A DNA stretch of 64,000 nt, from contig LWDM01000023.1 of the NCBI GenBank assembly GCA_002083525.1, forward strand, positions 65,693-129,692, in the 5' to 3' direction. The notes beneath the pieces were generated by a model that did no database searches, was not told the DNA's origin, and saw only the letters and a program-made list of their open reading frames with translations. The translations under genes and the position numbers were made by a program. Below, piece by piece: positions 1-8,135 of this stretch; within the stretch, counting starts at the first letter, position 1; each line of letters opens with the position of its first letter. This stretch comes from Proteobacteria bacterium SG_bin9. GTDB taxonomy: Bacteria; Pseudomonadota; Alphaproteobacteria; Rhizobiales; Xanthobacteraceae.

Positions 1-1733
1 TGATGCGCTTCAGCGTCAACCGGCTGGCGCACGCGAAAAAGTATTCGCGCTTCTACAGCACCATCTGCGCGACCATCGCGCGCGCCGGCTTCGCTGCCGG
101 CACCGGCAAGGTCGCGGGTGTCGATCCGCGAGAGATGGCGAAATCCGATCTCGTCGTGATCTGGGGCACCAATCCCGTCTCGACACAGGTCAACGTGATG
201 ACCCACGCGACGCGCGCGCGCAAGGAACGCGGCGCCAAGATCGCCGTGGTCGACATCTACGAAAACGACACGATGAAGCAGGCGGACATCAAGATCGTCG
301 TCCGCCCCGGCACCGACGGCGCGTTTGCAGCCGGCGTGATGCACGTGCTGTTCCGCGACGGTTATGCCGACCGCGCGTACATGGCGAAATACACCGACTG
401 TCCGGACGAACTCGAGGCGCATCTGAAGACACGCACGCCGGAATGGGCCTCCGCAATCTGCGGCGTGCCGGTTTCGGAGATCGAAGCCTTCGCGCATGCG
501 GTCGGCACGACGCCGCGCTCGTTCTTCCGTCTCGGCTACGGCTTCACCCGCAGCCGCAACGGCGCGGCGCAGATGCACGCCGCGCTCTGCGTTCCTGCGG
601 TGACCGGCGCCTGGCAGTACGAAGGCGGCGGCGCCTTCTTCAACAATGCCGGCATCTGGGGCTTCAACCACACGCTGATCGAAACGCTCGACGAAGTGGA
701 CAAGAGCACCCGTCAGCTCGATCAGTCGACGATCGGCCGCATTCTCACCGGTGACGTCGAGGCGTTGCAGAACGGCCCGCCGGTGAAGGCCATGATCATC
801 CAGAACACCAATCCGGTGAACGTCGCGCCGGAGCAAGAACTCGTGCGCAAGGGCTTCGCGCGCGAGGACCTGTTCGTCGCCGTGCACGAGCAGTTCATGA
901 CCGAGACGGCGATGATGGCCGACATCGTGTTGCCGGCCACCATGTTCATGGAGCACGACGATCTCTATTACGGCGGCGGCCACCAGCACATTTCAGTCGG
1001 GGCGAAGCTGATCGAGCCGCCGGGCGAATGCCGTTCGAACCAGGCGCTGATGAAGGGCCTCGCCGATCGTCTCGGCATCACGCACCCCACATTCCACATG
1101 AGCGACCGCGAGATGATTGACGCGACGCTCAAGCTCAGCGGCCACGGCGACATCGAGACGCTGGAAGCCGACCTCTGGCGCGACATCCAGCCGGATTTCC
1201 GCAAGTCACACTATCTCGACGGCTTCGCGCACAAGGACGGCAAGTTTCACTTCAAGGCCGACTGGGCGCAGGTGCCGGCGTCCAACAGCCTCAACCTCGG
1301 GCCGATCGGCGACATACCATCGCTGCCGGATCATTGGGCGGTGATCGAGAATGCCGACGCGGAGCATCCGTTCCGCCTCGCCACCAGCCCGTCGCGCAGC
1401 TTCCTCAACTCATCGTTTGCGGAAACCCCGTCATCGCTCGCGCGCGAAGGTGCGCCATCGGTGATGATGCATCCGGCTGACGCGACGAAGCTCGATGTCG
1501 CCGACGGCGACGTCGTTCTGCTCGGCAACCGGCGCGGCGAGACCAAGCTGACCGTGCGAATCTTCGACGGCGTGCGCCACGGCGTTCTGATCGCCGAGTC
1601 GATTCATCCGAACAAGAATCACGCCGGCGGTCGCGGCATCAACACCCTCACCGGCTCGGAGCAAGTGGCTCCGCATGGCGGCGCGCCGTTCCACGACAAT
1701 AAGGTGTGGGTGAAGAAGATCGCGTCGGCGTAG
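1..1733 (+). CDS. Molybdopterin-dependent oxidoreductase, 5' end outside window
   Basis: The visible 576 residues are the middle and C-terminal parts of a DMSO-reductase/formate-dehydrogenase superfamily enzyme. A pterin-binding stretch (VVIWGTNPVSTQ) lies near residues 51-62. A second cofactor motif (QNTNPVNVAP) is near 267 and the conserved region TETAMMADIVLPAT near 300. The C-terminal cofactor-capping domain (HPADATKLDVADGDVV) begins near 490. Family members have about 120-140 more N-terminal residues carrying the Cys-ligated 4Fe-4S cluster, so the true start is upstream of base 1 and the ATG at base 3 is internal. The substrate cannot be read from this part. No Tat signal can be judged. 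The gene ends 1 nt before the stop of the convergent permease gene. Confidence 0.9.
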   Translation, partial: MRFSVNRLAHAKKYSRFYSTICATIARAGFAAGTGKVAGVDPREMAKSDLVVIWGTNPVSTQVNVMTHATRARKERGAKIAVVDIYENDTMKQADIKIVVRPGTDGAFAAGVMHVLFRDGYADRAYMAKYTDCPDELEAHLKTRTPEWASAICGVPVSEIEAFAHAVGTTPRSFFRLGYGFTRSRNGAAQMHAALCVPAVTGAWQYEGGGAFFNNAGIWGFNHTLIETLDEVDKSTRQLDQSTIGRILTGDVEALQNGPPVKAMIIQNTNPVNVAPEQELVRKGFAREDLFVAVHEQFMTETAMMADIVLPATMFMEHDDLYYGGGHQHISVGAKLIEPPGECRSNQALMKGLADRLGITHPTFHMSDREMIDATLKLSGHGDIETLEADLWRDIQPDFRKSHYLDGFAHKDGKFHFKADWAQVPASNSLNLGPIGDIPSLPDHWAVIENADAEHPFRLATSPSRSFLNSSFAETPSSLAREGAPSVMMHPADATKLDVADGDVVLLGNRRGETKLTVRIFDGVRHGVLIAESIHPNKNHAGGRGINTLTGSEQVAPHGGAPFHDNKVWVKKIASA

Positions 1734-1734
1734 T

Positions 1735-2427
1735 TTAGGCGAACAGCGACGAGTGAATCGTTGTCGCGCCGATCGCGATCGTAACGATTCCGACCAGCGC
1801 CTGCAGCGACTGATTGGCCCGCGTCAGCCATTGCGCGGTCGCCGCGAGCGGCACCGCGATGATCGCCGACAGCGCGCCCATGCCGAGCATCGACCCGACG
1901 CCGAACAGCAGCACGTAGAGTAATCCGGTCGCGGGGTTCGCCACCTGCGACGCCGCAAGCACGACCAGCGCTGCCGATCCGGCCATGCCGTGCATCACTC
2001 CAACCAGCAGCGTACGCCAGCGGAGACCGTGCTCGTGGTCGTGCGCATCGCGCCGATGCGAAGCTTCGCTGCCCGTATGACTATGCGCGTGCAGATGCGT
2101 GACGCCGCCGTGGCTATGCGCATGAAAGTGCACACGGTCGCGCCACAGCCGCCACAACACGTGCGCACCGAGCCCGACCAGCATCACGCCGACGGCGGCT
2201 TCCATCGGGGTTGCGACGCTCTCCGGAATCGCGCGGCCGAGCAGAATCGCGATGCCCGCGAAGATGAACAGCGTCAGCGTGTGACCGAGGCCCCAGGTCA
2301 GCCCGTGCTTAACGATATTGCCGATATGGCGGCGGCGCGCAGCGATGCTGGATACCGCCGCGATATGATCGGCCTCCAGCGCATGCTGCATGCCGACGAG
2401 AAACCCAAGCCCCAGAATGCCGAACAT
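1735..2427 (-). CDS. NiCoT-like nickel/cobalt permease (HoxN/UreH-type)
   Basis: A 230-residue integral membrane protein with about six hydrophobic segments. Residues 15-21 read HALEADH, the HX4DH metal-selection motif of the NiCoT family in the first transmembrane segment. A histidine-rich loop (residues 99-134, with HAHSHGG and DAHDHEHG) separates the two halves and probably collects metal ions on the membrane surface. The expected role is uptake (or, in RcnA-like relatives, export) of Ni2+ or Co2+. The ATG start has GGGGC just upstream. The protein is shorter than classical HoxN (about 330 aa), so it may belong to the UreH/HupE-like short branch. No urease or hydrogenase gene is visible nearby. 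Confidence 0.8.
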   Translation of the reverse strand: MFGILGLGFLVGMQHALEADHIAAVSSIAARRRHIGNIVKHGLTWGLGHTLTLFIFAGIAILLGRAIPESVATPMEAAVGVMLVGLGAHVLWRLWRDRVHFHAHSHGGVTHLHAHSHTGSEASHRRDAHDHEHGLRWRTLLVGVMHGMAGSAALVVLAASQVANPATGLLYVLLFGVGSMLGMGALSAIIAVPLAATAQWLTRANQSLQALVGIVTIAIGATTIHSSLFA

Positions 2428-2528
2428 CTGCCCCGCATCACGCCTCGCCCGCGTGATGCGAGCCTATCCGTGCCGTCACTATCACGGAAAGAGGTATCGG
2501 CGAAAAGGGCGGTTGCATAAAAAAGCGA

Positions 2529-2564
2529 CAGGGCCGCATGGCGAATACGCACCATGCGGCCCTG
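2529..2564 (-). terminator. Rho-independent terminator of dppA-like gene
   Basis: A perfect 13-bp stem (2529-2541 with 2552-2564, loop 10 nt) lies just past the stop of the minus-strand binding-protein gene. On the minus strand the stem is followed by TCGC and then a run of six T. This is a canonical intrinsic terminator. Confidence 0.85.
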
Positions 2565-2577
2565 CGACGTGAGCAGA

Positions 2578-4203
2578 TTACTTCTTCTCGATATTCCAGA
2601 ACACGGGCGTCGCCGGACCGTCGACCACGCCGCTGATCTCCTTGCGCCAGGCACTCGGCGCCGTGTACTGGCCGAGCGGCAGATAGATTACCTGCTCGAA
2701 CACGCGCGCCTGAATGTCGGCGGCAATCTTCTTCTGCTCATCCGGCGACGTCGAACGCGCGAATGCGTCGCGCATCTTCTCCATCTCCGGATCGTCCGGC
2801 CAGCCGAACCAGCCGCCCGTCTTGCCCTTGCTGTTCAGCGTCGCATGCGCGATCGGATTGAGCACGTCCGGACCGGCCCAGTTCGTAAAGAACATGTTCC
2901 AGCCGCCTTCCTTGATCGGCTTCTGGCTGGCGCGCCGGGTCACGACCGTCTGCCAGTCGGTGGCCTGCACCTCGACCTTGAAGCCCGCATCGCGCAGCAG
3001 CTGTGCGCCGACGATCGGCTGAGCCTTCAGCGTCACCACATCGCCCGGCGCCATCACCACCACCGGCGTGCCATCATAGCCGGATTCGGCGAGCGCCTTC
3101 TTGGCGGCCTCCATACCCGACTTCTTGATCAACGTGTCCGAACCGGCCTCGGTCGCCAGCGGCGTGCCGCAGCCGAAGATCGCACCACAGATCTTGTAGT
3201 ACTCCGGATTGCCGACCAGCGCGTCGAGCACGTCCTTCTGGTTCATCGCCAGGAAAGCCGCGCGGCGCACCTTCGGATTGTCGAACGGCGGATGCAGGAA
3301 GTTCATCCGGCCGATGGTCTGGAAACCGAGCGGGCTCAGCGTGTGGACGACGATTTCCTTGTTCGCCTTCAGGATCGGCAGAAGATCGAAGGACGGGTTC
3401 TCCATGAAATCGATATCGCCGGACTGCAGCGCGTTCACCGCCGTCTGCGCGTCGGGCATGGTGATCCATTCGACGCGGTCGACCTTCACGACCTTGCCGC
3501 CGGAATTCCAGCTCGGCGGCTCCGAGCGCGGCACGTAGTCCTTGTTCTTTTCGTAGACGGCCTTCACGCCCGGCTGGAATTCGCCCTGGACGAACTTGAA
3601 CGGCCCGGACCCGATGTGCTCCGCGATCGCCTTGTCGCCGGGCGTATCGGCAATCCGCTTCGGCATCATGAACGGCACGACCGACGACGGCTTGCCGATC
3701 GATTCGAGAACGAGACCGTACGGCTCCTTCAGCTTCATGGTGATGGTCTTCGGATCGGTCGCTTCAAGCGATGCGACGAAGTCCATCAGCTTTTGACCCA
3801 TGCCGTCGCGCGTACCCCAGCGTTTCAGCGAGGCGACGCAGTCTTCGGCCGTGACGGGTGCGCCGTCATGCCACTTCAGGCCATCGCGCAAGGTGAAGGT
3901 GTAGACGAGCTTGTCGTCGGAAATCTTCCAGCTCGCCATCTGCGGCTGGACCTTGAAGCTCGAGTCCATCGCCAGCAGCGTATCGTAGATCATGTAGGCA
4001 TGATCGCGCGTGATGTAGGCGGTGGTAATGATCGGATCGAGGACGCGAAGGTCCGAATGCATCACCGCCGTCAACGTCTTTGGCTTCTGCGCTTGCGCAG
4101 GTACAGCCGATAACGGAACTGCCAATGCGGCAGCAACGAGAAGACCTGGGATCTTCGCTTTCAGCGAAGCTCGAACCCATCTTCCACGCGAGACTTCAGA
4201 CAT
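2578..4203 (-). CDS. ABC transporter substrate-binding protein, peptide type (SBP_bac_5)
   Basis: A 541-residue periplasmic binding protein of the DppA/OppA family. It has an N-terminal signal peptide (basic start, hydrophobic core LLVAAALAVPL, cleavage after AQA near residue 38). The family-typical region LRDGLKWHDGAPVTAEDC lies near 120 and the lobe-hinge region RMNFLHPPFDNPKVRRAA in the middle. The ATG at 4203 was preferred over a longer reading because GGAGAGG lies 5-6 nt upstream and the signal peptide starts cleanly there. It is transcribed away from the dppBCDF genes at 6307-9811, but no other binding protein lies near those genes, so it is their likely partner. The ligand is probably a small peptide or acylated amino acid (inference). 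Confidence 0.9.
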   Translation of the reverse strand: MSEVSRGRWVRASLKAKIPGLLVAAALAVPLSAVPAQAQKPKTLTAVMHSDLRVLDPIITTAYITRDHAYMIYDTLLAMDSSFKVQPQMASWKISDDKLVYTFTLRDGLKWHDGAPVTAEDCVASLKRWGTRDGMGQKLMDFVASLEATDPKTITMKLKEPYGLVLESIGKPSSVVPFMMPKRIADTPGDKAIAEHIGSGPFKFVQGEFQPGVKAVYEKNKDYVPRSEPPSWNSGGKVVKVDRVEWITMPDAQTAVNALQSGDIDFMENPSFDLLPILKANKEIVVHTLSPLGFQTIGRMNFLHPPFDNPKVRRAAFLAMNQKDVLDALVGNPEYYKICGAIFGCGTPLATEAGSDTLIKKSGMEAAKKALAESGYDGTPVVVMAPGDVVTLKAQPIVGAQLLRDAGFKVEVQATDWQTVVTRRASQKPIKEGGWNMFFTNWAGPDVLNPIAHATLNSKGKTGGWFGWPDDPEMEKMRDAFARSTSPDEQKKIAADIQARVFEQVIYLPLGQYTAPSAWRKEISGVVDGPATPVFWNIEKK

Positions 4204-4566
4204 CGCACCTCTCCTGCACCGTTCTTTATCGAGTGATCGTATTGTCGAGTGATCGTTGATCTGCGGTTGTTGAGCGTCCGTTCGGACTTGGCCACCACCG
4301 GCAAGCGGCTGAAAAGACGTTGAACATAAGACGTTGAACACGTTCACCATTCAAGATTTGCATCAACCCCGGCAACCGTCAATCGCGATTTGCCGTAGCT
4401 TTCTTTGGAAGCAAGCGAACAACGATATATGATCGAAGATGCGCGCTGCCGTCGCAAAGAATGCGGCTTGCCGTTTCGTCCAAGACGTTCTGAAATGCTA
4501 CTTCGTCTCCCCGCCAACGACGCCAAACAAGATCGGGGAGCCTGCAAGATCAAGGGAATAGCCTTC
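4204..4566. promoter_or_regulatory. Divergent intergenic region with two pairs of direct repeats
   Basis: The 363-nt gap between the minus-strand binding protein and the plus-strand M20 peptidase holds no convincing gene. It contains two exact direct-repeat pairs: an 11-nt unit (CGAGTGATCGT) at 4230-4240 and 4246-4256, and a 13-nt unit (AAGACGTTGAACA) at 4314-4326 and 4328-4340. Repeats at 16- and 14-nt periods next to a divergent start suggest regulator binding sites, but no family consensus was recognised. Confidence 0.4.
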
Positions 4567-5697
4567 ATGAACCCCGCCAATCTTCCGTTCGATAGCGAAG
4601 TCATGCTCGCCGGCCTGCGTCCATGGGTCGAATGCGAAAGCCCGACATGGAATGCTGCGGCAGTTGACCGCATGCTCGATCTTGCTGCCCGCGACATGGC
4701 CATCTGCGGTGCAACAATCGAGCGGATTGCCGGGCGGCAAGGCTTCGCCGGCTGTATCCGGGCGCGTTTTCCGCATCCGAAGTTCGGCCAGCCGGGCGTT
4801 TTGATCGCAGGCCATATGGATACCGTGCACCCGATCGGCACCATCGCGCAGCTTCCGTGGCGGCGTGAGAACGGCAAGTGTTACGGCCCGGGCATCTACG
4901 ACATGAAGGGCGGAAATTTCGCGGCGCTCGACGCAATCCGCCAACTGCAAAAGGCCATGTTCACCACTCCTCTTCCCGTCACCATCCTGTTCACGCCCGA
5001 CGAGGAGGTCGGAACGCCGAGCACGCGGGACATCGTCGAGGCCGAAGCCGCTCGCAACAAGTACGTGCTCGTTCCCGAGCCCGCCTTCCAGAACAAGGGC
5101 GTCGTCACCGGACGCTACGCGATTGCCCGCTTCAATCTTGAAGCAACCGGCGTGCCAAGCCACTCCGGCGCGACGCTGTCAGCGGGCCGCTCGGCCATCC
5201 GCGAAATGGCGAGGCAGATTATCGCCATCGACGCCATGACTGGCGACGACTGCACGTTCAGTGTCGGCATCGTGCATGGCGGCCAATGGGTCAACTGTGT
5301 GGCTTCGCGTTGTACCGGCGAAGCGCTGAGCATGGCGAAGCGCCAGAGCGATCTCGACCGCGGCGTCGAGCGGATGCTCGCGCTCTCCGGTACGCACAAT
5401 GAAGTGACATTCACTGTCACACGCGGCGTCACACGCCCGGTGTGGGAGCCGGATCAGGGTACCCTTGCCCTCTACGAACGTGCACGCGACATCGGCAAGC
5501 AGATCGGCCTGGACCTTATCCACGGCAGCGCCGGCGGCGGCTCCGACGGAAACTTCACAGGCGCGGCAGGCATCCCGACGCTCGACGGATTGGGTATGCG
5601 CGGCGGCGGCGGACACACCTTGCAGGAACACATCGAAGTGGAGTGCCTTGCTGAGCGCGGGCGATTGATGGCGGGACTTCTCGCCACACTTCAGTGA
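4567..5697 (+). CDS. M20 family metallopeptidase (ArgE/DapE/CPG2-like)
   Basis: A 376-residue cytosolic zinc peptidase/deacylase. The metal site is visible: H83 in AGHMDTVHP, bridging D112 in GPGIYDMKGG, the catalytic Glu pair E146-E147 in TPDEEVG, E171 in VPEPAF, and a C-terminal His in GGHTLQEH. The sequence around AGHMDTVHP is closest to the carboxypeptidase-G2/glutamate carboxypeptidase branch. The ATG at 4567 was chosen over an upstream start (4405) because conserved sequence begins there and AAGGGA precedes it. It lies between the dppA-like gene and the glycine-riboswitch-headed dpp operon, so it probably hydrolyses what that transporter imports. No signal peptide is seen. Confidence 0.85.
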   Translation: MNPANLPFDSEVMLAGLRPWVECESPTWNAAAVDRMLDLAARDMAICGATIERIAGRQGFAGCIRARFPHPKFGQPGVLIAGHMDTVHPIGTIAQLPWRRENGKCYGPGIYDMKGGNFAALDAIRQLQKAMFTTPLPVTILFTPDEEVGTPSTRDIVEAEAARNKYVLVPEPAFQNKGVVTGRYAIARFNLEATGVPSHSGATLSAGRSAIREMARQIIAIDAMTGDDCTFSVGIVHGGQWVNCVASRCTGEALSMAKRQSDLDRGVERMLALSGTHNEVTFTVTRGVTRPVWEPDQGTLALYERARDIGKQIGLDLIHGSAGGGSDGNFTGAAGIPTLDGLGMRGGGGHTLQEHIEVECLAERGRLMAGLLATLQ

Positions 5698-5817
5698 GTG
5701 GGGCTGCCATAATCATTTGCCGCACTGCCGCTTGTCCTGACACGCGCAAGTGGTCTAGCTTGTATGCCACGATAACTTATCGGTTTACGGAGTTCCGAAA
5801 CCACGGCACTTGAAATG

Positions 5818-5980
5818 GATCGCGTTGGGAGAGACCGGCTTTGCGCCGGCGCCGAAGGAGCAACCGCCCCGGAAACTCTCAGGCAAACGAACCGCGCGAT
5901 CATCTAACATCTGGAAAGAGACGCGGCTGCAAAGCTCGGGTCCGCCGACGGGATAATACTCTCAGGCACAGCGACAGATG
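5818..5980 (+). promoter_or_regulatory. Tandem glycine riboswitch
   Basis: Two consecutive glycine aptamers are visible. Aptamer 1 is closed by a perfect 7-bp P1 (5818-5824 with 5895-5901). It contains GGGAGAG, the core GCCGAAGGAGCAA and CTCTCAGGCAAA. Aptamer 2 is closed by a perfect 6-bp P1 (5908-5913 with 5975-5980). It contains GGAAAGAG, GCCGACGGGATAAT and CTCTCAGGCA. These match the class consensus (Rfam glycine riboswitch, from memory), including the short linker between aptamers. The element lies in the gap between the M20 peptidase and dppB on the plus strand, so the downstream peptide-transport and hydrolase operon is the apparent target. Most known glycine riboswitches control gcv genes or glycine/alanine carriers. 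Confidence 0.93.
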
Positions 5981-6306
5981 GGGCTTCGACGGGTTTCGGA
6001 CATCAGTCCGGCAACGCCATCAGAGGCCTTGGTTATGCGTGTGCGCGAAAGCCGCTACCTTGAACGTATTCTTTTTGCTGTCCCGGCTAGCAGGCTGGGG
6101 CCATGTGTCCGTCAGTGGAATGCAGGTGCGCGGCTCTTGAGCAGCCCCGACATCATGGCACACTCCTTGCTCTTGGCGAGAGGATATGGCGACAGGATGT
6201 TGCCTCGCACAAGACGAGGCTCATCGGCGAGTACGGCGGACTACAGAATGAAACCAATCCCACATAAACGCATCGCGCGCGGAGCGCGAACCGCGAGGCG
6301 CTGCTG
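5981..6306 (+). promoter_or_regulatory. Long leader between riboswitch and dppB, possible SD-sequestering switch
   Basis: This 326-nt stretch has no convincing gene and no T-tailed terminator. A hairpin pairs 6202-6207 with 6215-6220. The same left arm (GCCTCGC, 6202-6208) is also perfectly complementary to GCGAGGC at 6293-6299, which contains the likely Shine-Dalgarno of dppB (ATG at 6307). The two pairings exclude each other, so the leader could switch translation. In GC-rich DNA a 7-bp match can occur by chance, so this is a hypothesis. Confidence 0.35.
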
Positions 6307-7248
6307 ATGCTTGGCTATCTGCTCCGCCGCATCCTTGCCGCCATCCCGGTCATGGGCGTCGTTGCCCTCGTGGTGTTTCTGCTCCTCCGCCTGACCCCCG
6401 GCGACCCGGCCGCCATCATTGCCGGCGATCTCGTCACCCCCGAACAGCTCGAACGCATCCGTACCACGCTCGGTTTGAACGAGCCGCTCTACACCCAGTT
6501 TTTCACGTGGATCGGCCGGTTACTGCAAGGTGACTTCGGCGTGTCGCTGATCTCGGGGGTTCCCGTCATCAAGATGATCGGGCAGCGCATCGAGCCGACC
6601 ATCAGCCTTGCGCTCTCCACCATCACGATGGCGATCCTGATTGCCGTTCCGCTCGGCGTCATTGCGGCGTGGAAGCACGGCACCTGGGTTGATCGCGTGG
6701 TGATGAGCATCTCGGTGCTCGGTTTTTCGGTGCCGGTGTTCGTGGTCGGCTATGTGCTGATCCAGATTTTCGCCATCGATCTGCGACTCGTGCCGGTGCA
6801 GGGCTTCCGCAGCATCTGGGGCGGCTTCGGGCCGTTCTTTGAACGCGCCATCCTCCCGGCGACAGCGCTCTCCTTCATCTACATCGCGCTGATCGCGCGT
6901 ATCACCCGCGCCTCCATGCTCGAAGTGCTCGGCGAGGACTATGTCCGCACCGCGCGCGCCAAGGGCATCGGCGAAGCCGGCGTGCTGCTGCGCCACGCGC
7001 TGCGTAACGCCGCCGTTCCGGTGATCACCGTCATCGGCACCGGCTTCGCGCTGCTGATCTCAGGCGTGGTGGTCACCGAGAGCGTGTTCAACATTCCCGG
7101 GATCGGACGCTTGACCGTCGACGCGGTGCTCGCGCGCGACTACCCCGTCATCCAGGCCATGATTTTGCTCACCAGCGGACTGTACGTCGCGATCAATCTC
7201 CTGATTGACCTTGCCTACACCCTGCTCGACCCAAGGATTCGTTACTGA
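6307..7248 (+). CDS. dppB: Peptide ABC transporter permease (DppB-type)
   Basis: A 313-residue inner-membrane permease with the DppB/OppB layout. The first transmembrane segment begins at residue 3 (YLLRRILAAIPVM), followed by the periplasmic loop with RLTPGDPA. The EAA loop that contacts the ATPase reads YVRTARAKGIGEAGVLLRHALRN, and the C-terminal segment ends in LLDPRIRY. GAGG lies 8 nt before the ATG. It is the first gene after the glycine riboswitch and overlaps dppC by one base (TGATG). With dppC and the fused ATPase it would import peptides or acyl-amino acids delivered by the binding protein at 2578-4203. Confidence 0.9.
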   Translation: MLGYLLRRILAAIPVMGVVALVVFLLLRLTPGDPAAIIAGDLVTPEQLERIRTTLGLNEPLYTQFFTWIGRLLQGDFGVSLISGVPVIKMIGQRIEPTISLALSTITMAILIAVPLGVIAAWKHGTWVDRVVMSISVLGFSVPVFVVGYVLIQIFAIDLRLVPVQGFRSIWGGFGPFFERAILPATALSFIYIALIARITRASMLEVLGEDYVRTARAKGIGEAGVLLRHALRNAAVPVITVIGTGFALLISGVVVTESVFNIPGIGRLTVDAVLARDYPVIQAMILLTSGLYVAINLLIDLAYTLLDPRIRY

Positions 7249-8135
7249 TGGCCATCGATACTGCAGAGCCATCATCGCTTGCGAGCGGCACCAGCGGTCC
7301 TCGCATCAGTGCGCGGCCGTCGAGCCCGATCATCATCATTGCCATCATTTGCCTTGTGCTGATCGTGGCCGCGGCCATCTTCGCCGGGTTCCTGTCGCCG
7401 CAAGACCCGCGCAAACTTGCGCCAGCCATGCGCCTGAAAGCGGCAATGCCGGGCTTCCCGCTCGGCACCGACGCCTACGGCCGCGATCTGCTTTCGCGTA
7501 TTCTGCATGGCGGACAAATTTCACTGATGATCGGCGTCGGCGCGGCCGTCATCAGTGTTGCCTTCGGACTTGCGATCGGTCTCGTCTCCGGCTTCTTCCG
7601 CTGGGCGGACGCCATCATCATGCGCATCATGGACGGCCTGATGGCGATCCCGAGCATCCTGCTCGCGATCGCCGTGGTGTCGCTCTCGGGCGCCAGCGTG
7701 AAGACTGTGCTGGCCGCGATCATCATCCCGGAAATCCCGCGCGTGGTACGGCTGGTGCGGTCGGTGGTGCTCTCGGCGCGCGAGGAGCCCTATGTTGAAT
7801 CCGCCATCGCCATCGGCTCGAGCCTGCCGAAGATTCTGTGGCGGCACCTGATGCCGAACACGTTCGCGCCGCTGATCGTGCAAGGCACTTACATCTGCGC
7901 CTCAGCGATTCTCACCGAGGCCATCCTGTCGTTCCTTGGCGCGGGCATCAATCCAGAGACGCCGACCTGGGGCAACATCATGGCCGAGGGCCGCGCCTTC
8001 TTCCAGGTGAAGCCGTCGCTGATCTTCTGGCCCGGCCTGATGCTCTCGATCGCCATCCTCTCCATCAACCTGATCGGCGACGCGACGCGCGATGCGCTCG
8101 ATCCGCGGATGAAGCAGCGCGGAGCCGGCAAGTGA
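7248..8135 (+). CDS. dppC: Peptide ABC transporter permease (DppC-type)
   Basis: A 295-residue permease. The N-terminal cytoplasmic tail precedes a first transmembrane segment near residues 24-46 (IIIIAIICLVLIVAAAIFAGF). The conserved HPLGTDxxGRDLLSRxxxG region is present as FPLGTDAYGRDLLSRILHGG. The ATPase-coupling EAA loop reads YVESAIAIGSSLPKILWRH. The start ATG overlaps the dppB stop and the stop overlaps the next gene's GTG by 4 nt, which indicates translational coupling. It forms the second half of the heterodimeric channel with dppB. Confidence 0.9.
   Translation: MAIDTAEPSSLASGTSGPRISARPSSPIIIIAIICLVLIVAAAIFAGFLSPQDPRKLAPAMRLKAAMPGFPLGTDAYGRDLLSRILHGGQISLMIGVGAAVISVAFGLAIGLVSGFFRWADAIIMRIMDGLMAIPSILLAIAVVSLSGASVKTVLAAIIIPEIPRVVRLVRSVVLSAREEPYVESAIAIGSSLPKILWRHLMPNTFAPLIVQGTYICASAILTEAILSFLGAGINPETPTWGNIMAEGRAFFQVKPSLIFWPGLMLSIAILSINLIGDATRDALDPRMKQRGAGK

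Noticed and set aside
2554..4113. A 519-codon plus-strand frame opposite the dppA-like gene
   Set aside because: Arg/His/Leu-rich shadow of a well-supported binding protein, without motifs or a ribosome-binding site.
5841..6307. Two ORFs of about 100 codons in the riboswitch and leader
   Set aside because: One overlaps the aptamers and the other begins in the P1 helix; neither has a ribosome-binding site or a plausible protein composition.
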